A program made the translations under genes and the position numbers. A model generated the notes under the pieces. The model had not been told where the DNA came from, did no database searches, and worked only from the letters and a program-made list of their open reading frames with translations. Of a stretch of 64,000 nucleotides of DNA, positions 46,907-57,300 are shown piece by piece. Source of the DNA: Saccoglossus kowalevskii (taxonomy: Eukaryota > Hemichordata > Enteropneusta > Harrimaniidae); contig NW_003149272.1 in the NCBI RefSeq assembly GCF_000003605.2, positions 71,374 through 135,373 of the forward strand, in the 5' to 3' direction. Each line of letters opens with the position of its first letter. The stretch's first letter is position 1.

Positions 46907-48935
46907 AAGGTTAATTCAATCAGTTGCATTATACCCAACTTACCATTTGTTCAACGATCTCTCTACATCCGGTGTATGAGTTCGCTCAACGCGTACAGCA
47001 GCAAAATTAGAGACTAATACTTATACTAAAATTAAAAGAAATAAAAGAAAGCTTAGAAAGAACCCATGTGTTCTGAGGAATGAGGGTTTGGGGGCAGGCA
47101 AGTAGAACAAGGAAATATTTAAAATTTATTCAAAATAACTTAAGATTATCATTTAACACAACGGCATAGTGACTAATACAGCTATGTACGAAGCTTCATT
47201 GAAATCTGATTATGGTACTTGACGTAAACAGACATACATACACACCATGACATCACGTGTCAACAGCAAAATCCCTTTGTACTGGCACGGGAGTTTTGCT
47301 TTGTAATATAAGTACTTGTTACTTAAGGAGCTACTAAAGATCATAAAATAAATAAAAAAATGTACTTGACTTATTTCTTATTAATCTTGACATATTTACT
47401 TCTAAGGAAAATATAATGTTCATGTCAAAATTCAGTAAGCACTAGCAAACTTCTTTTCATTTAATATGTTGTATTGTATTCTAGGTAATGTTTTCTTGTT
47501 GTACAGGGGACATCTTTTTTTTCATCTTCATTTCACAATTTATTGAACCGATTACCGGGACATTATTTGTGTGTAATTTCGTAAAGATTTGCCCCCGAAA
47601 CTTGAGAACTGAACATTCAATACTCGGAGAAGCATTCACGCCGGCATATTCCATGTGAAAATAATAATGTAATATTATCTAACATGATCTCTCGTTGTGT
47701 TTACGCAACAAAGTTAGGGAATGGTCACTGGAATTTCTACGTCGAGACAAAACTACATATTGTACTGTGTAATTTCCTATTCCCTTAGTTTTAAGCTAGA
47801 ACACAGTGATATCAGTGTAATTTGTGTTCTTTCCTGTGTGTGTGTGTGTGGGGGGGGGGGTCATATACAAATATTTCATTGTAATTATTTCTGTCGTAAT
47901 TTTGTTTTTCAAAACAGATCCCCGAGCTTCTAATGGACAATCTCTTAACCCTTTCGCTGAGGGAAGCACACACATCCCGTGACATTACGTCATATGTTGC
48001 ATTCATACCCCTTGACCCGTACCCATGCAGGTATAGCGTAAATGAACCAACTCACAAGACATAACGACGAGTTCATGGTTTAATGTTATCGAAAAATATT
48101 TTTAAAGAAATAAGTAATGGACGTCAGGCTCCTTTTTTTTTAGATCGGTCATACATTAACATAGACAGGAACAATTCGCTTCGCATTCATGAGAATTGCT
48201 CTGGTAATATTCCCTTCATATTACTGACAGTGTAATTAAATGGCGTGCACGGATCAGCCGTGTGCGTTCATGATAATAATCAAATTATCCTGCGTGACAA
48301 AAATGTTCATCAAATTACAAAATTCGATTTCTGTGTGTGAATGTTTAACTAGTAATTTATACATATCGTCTATGCCATTACCCTGGACATAAAAATAGTG
48401 ATTATTCTACGATATTACATTCCAATAGGACATACTAATCCTTGGGCTTTGTAGGCGTTTGGGAACAAATAAATTACTTCTTCGCCTCTCTGATTTTGTT
48501 CTTCGCACCGCTCGTTACATATATCTGTTTGTCTGGTGGGTGGATGGCTGACTGTTGAACCAAGATGTGATAAGATAGCAACTACACATATTTTTTTGTG
48601 AGACAAATACCGTCTCTTTTCACTATGCCAGCTACATTTAGTCCACCCAATCCCACTTTTTCGTCCTCTCTACCGCATTCACGCTGGTAGCCGCGGAGTG
48701 TATTTCTGAAACGAGTCGCATTAAAGTATGACGTCACTAATATCAATGTCATGAAAGCAGACATCAATTCATTCCTCGTTACTTAACGCTCATTGAAACG
48801 AGAAGTCAGAGCTGCAGGCGTCGAGGTTAATCACGCAAAGGGCGGAAATAATAATTATGTCTTCACGAATGCCGTAGGCGACGATACGGAATCATTATTA
48901 GTTGTAGACGGTGTTAAAGCGGAGATCTACCGACT

Positions 48936-49068
48936 TTAAAGGGCGGCAGTCGTCGTGTCGCGTCCTGTTCGATATGGGACTCATAGCGACGTATACAACG
49001 CGTGTAAAATACATTATTTATTTACATGAAATTCGAACACGCGCTGCGCGACGACCACCGCGCTTTAA
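48936..49068 (-). mobile_element. TTAA-ended MITE, family A, full copy A2 (133 bp)
   Basis: Same length as A1 and in opposite orientation. I count about five differences over 133 bp, so roughly 96% identity. TTAA borders are intact on both sides. This similarity implies recent spread of the family. Confidence 0.82.
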
Positions 49069-49715
49069 TTACGATTAAACAGGGAGGCGTATGCAACAGG
49101 GAGGCATATGCAAGGTCCGGGCGATGGACGTTGTTTTGAAACACGTCTCCACGGTTGCATACATACAGTAAACTGAATGGCGTTGCGTCACAATGACAAA
49201 TAAATAATAATTTTAGTAAAAAGAAATTGTCATATGTGCCTCGCATCTTACCGAGAAAACATTTTTCCACCATATATCATCAAATATTGTAGCTGACTAA
49301 ATAATTACGTAGTCATAATAACAACATCGACTTTGATTCATGTACACCCCTTTTCCGTTTATTCAGTGTTATTTGCGTACATTACTTTCTATGTCAGCAT
49401 CAACTGTGAGTTTACATTCATTTCTCAGTACTTATTCACCCCTTCTCTATGATAGTTTCCAAAACGTTGTAGAATTCTATTCTGTCTTGATATAGGTTAG
49501 AAGAAAAAAACGAATACAACGGGTCTTTGAGGCTTACTTTCAATATATCGCATCTTGTCTTTTACAATTTATTATTGCAATTTCATTCTTATACATTTCA
49601 GAAAGCTGAGGACCAGTTAAGATCAGCATGGGTTTTTATTACCCATAAATTTCGTCGTCTTTTCCTTTAGTACAAATTGGCTGACGGGGATCACAGATCT
49701 AACAAATATTTGAAA

Positions 49716-50136
49716 CAATTAGTATAACCATAGACCCTGGTATAACAATATATATATATATAGATTTTTAGTTATAAATATTTTATATAAAACGTTTCAC
49801 GNNNNNNNNNNNNNNNNNNNNNNNNNNNNNNNNNNNNNNNNNNNNNNNNNNNNNNNNNNNNNNNNNNNNNNNNNNNNNNNNNNNNNNNNNNNNNNNNNNN
49901 NNNNNNNNNNNNNNNNNNNNNNNNNNNNNNNNNNNNNNNNNNNNNNNNNNNNNNNNNNNNNNNNNNNNNNNNNNNNNNNNNNNNNNNNNNNNNNNNNNNN
50001 NNNNNNNNNNNNNNNNNNNNNNNNNNNNNNNNNNNNNNNNNNNNNNNNNNCAATTAGTATAACCATAGACCCTGGTATAACAATATATATATATATAGAT
50101 TTTTAGTTATAAATATTTTATATAAAACGTTTCACG
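49716..50136. repeat. Identical 86-bp direct repeats bracketing the gap
   Basis: Both copies start CAATTAGTATAACCATAGAC and end AAACGTTTCACG, including the same AT-dinucleotide length. They abut the N run on both sides. An exact match including a microsatellite points to two contig ends that overlap and were not merged. Confidence 0.9.
49802..50050. other. Assembly gap (249 N)
   Basis: Run of N. The 86 bases immediately before it (49716-49801) are identical to the 86 immediately after it (50051-50136). Any open frame across it is meaningless. Confidence 0.99.
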
Positions 50137-52346
50137 AGTTTCTGAAATGTAGTGTACTTTTACATTTATAAAAAAAAGTAATGTTATTGCATTTCCCTAA
50201 ATTCTACATTACAATTAACTCTTCGGTTGCCTCGCACTGACGAATCTAAGTAAATGAAAGATACACATTGAGAACGAACGATTTGGTATGATACAGGGCG
50301 CCCTCAGCGTCTACGACTCTTGAGTAGTACTTTTAAAAATCCGACAAGTACGCCTAGGACATAACGAAGGGACACATTATCTAATTAGGAACGCAATCAG
50401 TATGCTTTATTAATAACCAGAAATTACCATTAACACAGCCGTATTATCATCAACTGGCCTCATTATCGAAAGAAGATGTTGTTAGCGAATAACAATCCCA
50501 CGGTGCGTAATTATCTTCTACGCGCATTACAGTAAATGACGTTCTTTGATAAGCAAGGAGATGGAAGAAAGTATTCGGTGAACGACGAGTTTATAAAATG
50601 ACCGCAGGGAATAATTAACTACATCTGTACGCTAAGATACATCTCTTCAACTCATTGTCAGGTCTCTAAAGCATTTAACGGACAATCATTGCGCTTGGCG
50701 CATTTCAACACTTGTATTCAAGTTCGTGCGCTGAGTACGAGAACTCGCCTTCACCCTCACCGCCACCGCGCTACGTTGCACGTGATCAACACTGTTATGT
50801 ACATTAATTTCACTTGGAAGTTATTTTCGACGAAGGAATGCATCAGTGGAAATACTTTTCTTTTCTTTATTTTACATTTAACTCATATAAAATCTGTGAA
50901 ATATTGTTCATACAAAACGAAAATTCAGCGTAATTCATGTAGTGTATAATTACATTAAAGGGGCGAACCATGATGTCTTTCGGGGGTGCAAGTACGATTC
51001 ATGTGTATACAATTCGCCCCTGGGAGAGTGATTTGTTTTTCAGCCCTGTATTCGGAAAGTCGTCACAAAATTATCTCTTGCATCTAATCTTGATGAGTGA
51101 ATAAGAAATGAACAGTCCAATTCCACCGATTTGCTGTTTCTTTTTCAAAATATATCAGAAATTTGACATGATTCCCAACGGCAATTGTATATTGCAGGGT
51201 CACGTCTCGATAGCATGCCCAATGATTATGAAGCGAACGCAAGGGGGGTAAACATTACAATTCAGACTTGAGATAATCGAACAATGAAAAAATGCAGATA
51301 TTTATTATTTATTTGATAGAATAATATACCTCATACGGTATTTGTAAACTGCATTATGGACCTGTGCCTACCCCCACCTCCCACCCCTCGGCAATTGGGT
51401 CAATGAAATATATATATAGCCGCCGAACGGAGTGGCGGGAGATTACACAGCAACGGTGTAGCAGTAATATTGCGAATATCAATGTAAAACTGGTTTAAAA
51501 ATTCCAGCCGCATCTAATAAAATCGATATTTTCAGACAGACCATACAGCCAGCTGTACGTTTACTGTACTCGCTGAAAAATGAAAACGTATTAATTTAGA
51601 TGATATTATGATATTCATAAGTGCTTTGTTCTCGTCTAATTGCCTGCCTTGTTCGCTATATATTTCCATTTCTCCTGGATTCAGTCGAGTTGAAAATAGA
51701 GAAGAAAAAAAAAAGAATTGGCTGCGTCCAATCCTATGTAATCAATAACCGGCATGGGTACGCGTAATTGGAATGGCGTGTGATGCACAAGCTGAGTCTC
51801 AGTTTATCAAAGAAATTCATTAAATGTATAATATCAGTGACTGTCATGTCGAGGCTTAATTGTAAATTTCAGTGGAATTTCATTTCCTTGTAATTTGGTT
51901 GTAATTGAACGCAATCTAGTGAGGTTAATTGCGTATTTCATGGGTGTCTTATTGCGACATTGTACACGAGCATTAGAACAACACTTGTCACTGTATTCTG
52001 AGAATACGGTATTGATTGCGACTATTTCTGTTTTCGAGCTGCACGTCGTTGTTTAATTGATTCCGTGCGTAGCCTTTACTCAATCCCGCCACGTTCGGCG
52101 CAGTTTAGTATGACGTCATTGTCTATCGCCTATTTTTTTACGGAGATGGGTGGGTTGATGATGATGTAATGTGATATAACCAACATGGAATAAATATACT
52201 AGTATTCCGTATCCACGTGTATTTTATTCTGGTCCAGGGAACATACACCTAGATGCGGAGGCAGAAGCAGGGTCGATTTATATAATTTAAAAGCATCATT
52301 CTTTATCGAGACAATTTCTATCAGGGTGAGGGTTGACGTATATCAC
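50137..52346. other. Non-coding, no gene recognised
   Basis: The frame at 50689-50949 has no domain. A CRE site lies at 52111. Otherwise AT-rich unique-looking sequence. Confidence 0.55.
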
Positions 52347-52434
52347 TGGCTGATCCAGAAATTCGGTAAGGGGAGGCGCTCCTATTGACGTGGCCGAAGT
52401 AAACCTCCGGTGGGCTGCTAGTGGGCTTGTCAAT

Positions 52435-52465
<31 letters not shown>

Positions 52466-52506
52466 GTCGACTGAAGGACGCGCGCGCGCCTCCCCTAAAT
52501 CCGCGC
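52347..52506 (+). mobile_element. Dispersed repeat family C, copy C2
   Basis: Contains GATCCAGAAATTCGGTAAGG, CTCCTATTGACGTGGCCGAA, TTGTCAATTGATTT, then about 28 T, then GCGCGCGCCTCCCCTAAATC. Its middle T tract is longer than in C1. It lies just before the acceptor-like minisatellite. Confidence 0.6.
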
Positions 52507-52599
52507 GTCGATATTTCTAGTGGCGATGGTTTTCAGCCAGAATACTTGTTCTGTTTATTTGACCATGGACATCTACCTTCCATGATTGGACGATGTGCC

Positions 52600-53366
52600 A
52601 TGTTCTCTATATTTGTTTTTTCTCTTATTGTTTTCTCTACAGTTTCTTTGTTTCTTCCTATTGTTTTTTTGTGTGTGTGGATTGTTTGTTTTTTCTCTAT
52701 TGTTTTTCTACAGATTGTTTGTTTGTTTCTCCGATCGGTTTTTCTACAGATTGACTGTTTCTTCTATTGTTTTCTCTACAGATTGTTTGTTTTTCCATTA
52801 ATTCCTCTACAGAGTGTTTGTTTCGTCTATTGTTTTCTCTACAGATTGTCTGTTTCTTCTATTGTTTTCTCTACAGATTGTCTGTTTCTTCTATTGTTTT
52901 CTCTACAGATTGTTTGTTTTTCCCATTAATTCCTCTACAGAGTGTTTGTTTCTCCTATTGTTTTCTCTACAGAGTGTTTGTTTCTTCTATTGTTTTCTCT
53001 ACAGAGTGTTTGTTTCTCCTATTGTTTTATCTACGGGTTGTTTGTTCTTCATATTACTGTACTACGCAGATTGTTTCTCCAAATTGTTTTATTGTTCGTT
53101 TGTTTCTCCAACTGTTTTTAAACAGACTGTTATTTTCTCTCAGGATTAATTGTTTCTCCTGCTATTTTCTGAACAGATAGTTTCAGTCTTCAAGTTGTTT
53201 TCTCCGCAGATTAATTGTTTGTTCGATTGATGTACTATGTACATTGGTTATTTCTCCAATTGTTTTCTCTGCACTGGCAGTTTGTTTGTTTCTTTCTTCT
53301 ATTGTTTTTTTTTTCTTATTCCCTATGGAGTTGCTTGTTTTTTTCTATTTTTTTTTTCTCTACATA
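52600..53366 (+). repeat. 32-bp minisatellite of pyrimidine-tract-plus-ACAG units
   Basis: The core unit is TTGTTTTCTCTACAG followed by ATTGTTTGTTTCTTCTA. Unit spacing is exactly 32 bp at 52809, 52841 and 52873 (position of ACAG). The array is strongly T-rich on the plus strand. Long open frames across it (FSTDCLF/FSLQIVC repeats) are artefacts. It ends about 970 bp before the RABGGTB start codon. Confidence 0.85.
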
Positions 53367-53408
53367 AACAAGTCTATGAAGAGATATTAGTGAGAATGTT
53401 GAAATGAT

Positions 53409-53561
53409 TTAAAGTAGGGGGGTCATCACCTGCGCACGCGCGGGAATTGAGTCCCAATCGACGATAACAACACACGCTAAAAACGCAAAGGCTTATGGGT
53501 GTCTACAATGACACGCTATGGCCATCTGACGCATGCGCAGGTGACGACTTCCCCGCTTTAA
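53409..53561. mobile_element. TTAA-ended MITE, family B, full copy (153 bp)
   Basis: Ends TTAAAGTAGGGGGGTC and the inverse of TTAAAGCGGGGAAGTC; the inverted arms continue through TCACCTGCGCA. TTAA at both borders fits piggyBac-type target duplication. The TGCGCA palindromes in the arms are also NRF1-like. Confidence 0.65.
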
Positions 53562-53820
53562 TATTTCCTTACAGTTTCGTACAATTCAATCCAAATTGTT
53601 GTCTTCCCATGTAACATTACTTGTAATACATACAATTTAAAATTTCAACATAGACAGTTGTTAAGCTCTCATCAGGCTCCCCACAATATTGAATAAAGTG
53701 GTGGGGGTCACCAAACACTCTGTGTTCTGTTCGAAAAAAAAATGGTGAAAAAATGGGATGAAAATAGCATGTTTTGTCACAGTTTTCAATGGAAAGGATA
53801 TATGTCAATATCTAACGATA

Positions 53821-54032
53821 TACTGTAAAATGACTAATTTTCACTGGGTTTAAATTTCACTGATTTAGTATTTCAAGAATATTCAGTGGGTTTTAAATTC
53901 ACGGTTTTATAATTTAGATAATGTGTTTTATGCTCAATTCTACATAATCACTGTGTTTTAATTTAGCGCATTTTCCAGTCAGCGAAATAAGCAAAATTAA
54001 AACCCAGTGAATAATTACCCCCTTTTACAGGA
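53821..54032. mobile_element. TA-flanked MITE just upstream of RABGGTB (copy E1)
   Basis: Left end TACTGTAAAA..TTTTCACTGGGTTT, right end AAACCCAGTGAA..TTTTACAG, an inverted pair of about 35 bp with a few mismatches. TA is intact on the left; the right flank is GA, presumably mutated. Length and end sequence match the intron 7 copy. It lies about 300 bp from the start codon. Confidence 0.6.
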
Positions 54033-54335
54033 TAGTGGTTTATAGAGATTTGTGGATGTCTACAATACATTATTATTTAGTGGGGTTTTAATGGCGGTTG
54101 TCTTTTGAATTTGCTGTCATATTGGCAGTTTATGTGTATTATTAGGCAGTTTTTTTTCAAAAAAGCTGACAGTGAACATCAAATCCACTTACTGTTGACT
54201 TAAATACATAAATATAGATATATAGAAACATTGTCATTGCTATATGCGATAAAATGTGTGCACATGTCAAACTCTTGGTGGCGCTCTGCGTTACAGAATT
54301 TGGAGCACATGAGTTACAAACAAGCACACGACGAA
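54033..54335 (+). promoter_or_regulatory. RABGGTB 5' flank and presumed 5' UTR
   Basis: No TATA box, CpG-rich block or recognisable core promoter motif stands out. The block between the TA-flanked MITE and the start codon is only about 300 bp, so the promoter must sit here or inside the repeats upstream (MITEs at 53821 and 53409, minisatellite at 52600). The transcription start cannot be read from sequence. Confidence 0.35.
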
Positions 54336-54338
54336 ATG
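54336..54338 (+). CDS. RABGGTB: RABGGTB coding exon 1: start codon alone
   Basis: ATG followed directly by the donor GTAAGT (54339-54344). Exon 2 then begins GGT ACT CCA, so the protein starts M-GTPIKDV, matching the mammalian M-GTPQKDV start. Two in-frame upstream ATGs (54309 and 54264) have no stop before 54336 and would add 9 or 24 residues if the transcript starts far enough upstream. I chose 54336 because it reproduces the family N-terminus. Confidence 0.85.
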
Positions 54339-57300
54339 GTAAGTAAACGCGGAAGTGGGTAAGATTGTGGTGAAAACTGCTGATATTATGAGACCGACAT
54401 CGTTATGGTTATACCGTATGCATTACGTAACATCTATTGTTTCTCGTGGTTTGGAATGATCGCTGATTTTGAGTGAAACGTTCGCGTGTGAATGAAAAAT
54501 GAATGATCTCACTCACTGTCCAAGTAACTGTGAAATGATGATTAATTGTCTCTTAATAATCACAGTTAAATTAAATTCATAATATTTTTAGAGATTGGTT
54601 TGTTTTTCAATAGGAACCCTTATTGTCGACAAATATTTTCGAAGGTATTTTGAATAGGTATTTGGGGCATTCCATGAAAAAGTGTTGCTCATATTCTATT
54701 TGAAGAAGTGCACATTGACCACAAATTCTGTTTTCTAAATGTGTTTTGGGATTGTTTTTGTCTTCCCTTTTCAATAGCTAGGCCATGGTTGGTTGTTCTG
54801 AACTGTAGTATTTCAGGGTTGCTGCCACACTATTTGTAAGAATGTTGTTCAAATGACACACTTGGAACTGTGTTGAAAGGTTAATACCACACCAGACGAC
54901 AGTTTGAATTTGAATGGTGAATTGATCATACTCATTCTGTATCATGAAACGTGATTTACCATATTCCAAATACAGCTAATTTACACAGGTGTTTGAACAC
55001 ACATGTCTGCTTGTGATTTGTATTTGGCTGCCATTTGTGGTACAAATGGTGAATTAGGTGCCATCTATTTAACCATGAGATGAATCTGACTCAAATGGGT
55101 CTTACCGGTAATATATGTTAATGTAACTGTTACCTTTATATACCATTCATAGCGTATCCATGGAGACATGTTTTAATTCCATTGTAAACATGAAGGGGTA
55201 GCAATATTCAGCATGTGTCAACATCATTTACACCCAAAATGAAAATTTGACGAAAAATATTTGTGAGCATATCTTTTGATAAATTTTATTTGTGAGTTCA
55301 CAGATCTGGTGTGGCCAGACCTGTTTCTCCGTATGATTTCACGCAGGACTAGTGGCCATGCTGGATATGGCTAAATCTGATTTATAGTGGTTTAATAAAA
55401 GGGATTTTGAAATTAGCGTTATTAACATTGTGTTTTGATCATCCAGGGTACTCCAATCAAAGATGTCACTATCAGTTCCAAAGCTCCAACGTCTTTTCTC
55501 GGTGACAAACACTCTGAGTTCATTGCAGCGTATGGATCAAAGAAAGATTACAAATATGTAAGTATATGTAGAACTGTACATACATACCAGTATGTATCAC
55601 ATGGCCACATTTTCTCCTAGGTCTTTGGTAAGGGTTTTATACTTGTAACTATTGTGGATAATACTGCATGGCAAATGGAAAGAAAATAACATGGAAATCT
55701 GGGTATTTTCCAGATTCATGAAAAACCAAAGCATGTTCATTCATATTGATGAAATCTCAAGTTGTTAAAACATAAGCCAAACGACGACTAAGCTGCCATT
55801 GCCTAGAAATTGAAGTTGGGAGACGTATACGTCCCAAAACACCAGCTGATGAAAGAATTTGCAAAATTTGTAAAACAACAGCAGTCAAAATACATTTCAT
55901 AATGCACTGTCAAATATATTCAAATAAAAGACCAGAATTTTATGAACAATTGAACAGAAAGTACAATAATTTCTCAACACACCACTGCATAGACAAATTC
56001 ACAATGATTTTAAACACTACAGAGCCATTTCTGCCCAGACATGTTATCAGATACATAAACAATGCTTTTACCAAAGACACTAAAAAAAGAGGGACGAGCG
56101 ACAGGATGTCCAACATCGGGATTTTCAACCCGCTATTTTAATCCTTCTAACAGTCACCAACATACGTGAGATCAATAAAAATATCGCAGTTGCACATCCC
56201 TCTTTCTCTGGTGTCTTTGCTTTTACTAAAAGACAAGTACTAATTTAAATACGCTGTTTTTCATGTTATATCCATTTAAAAAAAAAGAAGACTTTTTTAA
56301 GTACAAACCATAGAAGATTTTTAATTTGTTTATGAGTTTAATAAAGATTATTATTAATGTAGCAAAATTAAATTTAAATGTTAATGTCAACGGTAGTGAC
56401 ATAACATCATGTATAACCACCATTCTATGCAGGAATATGCCATGACAGAATATCTTCGAATGAGTGGCATTTACTGGGGATTGACCGCTATGGACCTACT
56501 TGGTAAATTGCATAACATGGACAAAGACAAAGTAGTTCAGTTTGTGAAGGATTGTCAACACGATTGCGGTGGAATCAGTGCTAGTAATGGACATGATCCG
56601 CATATGCTATATACACTTAGTGCTGTACAGGTTAGTACATGTACTTCTACATGTAATATATTTTCATAAAATATGCATTTATGTAAATTTTGAACGTGTT
56701 GCATAGTCAGAGCTAAAGTCGCTTTCTCCGGTCCACTATCAAGTCATATGCAATTGGGGTATGTGGACCATTGATATTCCTTAGTTTGTATAATGTTCAG
56801 TCATGAAACTTTTCTATCACAATAGGGCTCGATGTTTGCATGTGACATAAATAAATTGATTCATGAACCAAATCAATTGAATAACATGAATTTGAACCAG
56901 TGAATCGACTTGGGAATACAATCCAAACTACTCTCAAAAAATAAATGACTCCAGTGTTCTCCCAGACGCATTTTTAAGCATCATGGCTAATTTACATAAC
57001 AATGCATCTAATTTGCATAATTATATTTGCATAATATTTAGTTTCCCTACTAAAATAAAGAAAAGATATTTTTATATCTCATCTATTATATATCATTTTA
57101 CTTCATTGTATTTTATGTGTGCATCAAGTCAAATAAAGTTTGAAATAGAACAGCAAAAAAAAGTGGAAATACTTAAAGTCAGTCAGTGAATATATTGTTA
57201 TCAATGGAGGTAACTGGTTCATCATTATTTTGTGTGCAACAAGTACATTCAGTTTTATGTCAGTTCATATGACATCGAGGAAAACATTTTTTGGTTAAAT

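Larger units (their letters stand above)
44015..48935. other. Non-coding, no gene recognised
   Basis: At 44377 an ATGGCGG start opens a 65-codon frame without homology. At about 45870 there is a YY1-like CGCCATCTTC. The DR1 site, the CCATGGAGGT hairpin, a (GT)n/G run at about 47838-47860 and the partial MITE at 46411 also lie here. Confidence 0.5.

Noticed and set aside
49772-50066. Two minus-strand frames across the gap
   Set aside because: They consist almost entirely of N.
52546-53180. Overlapping frames of 71-137 codons reading FSTDCLF/FSLQIVCF
   Set aside because: Two frames are open over the same 32-bp repeat, as expected from a tandem array and not from a gene.
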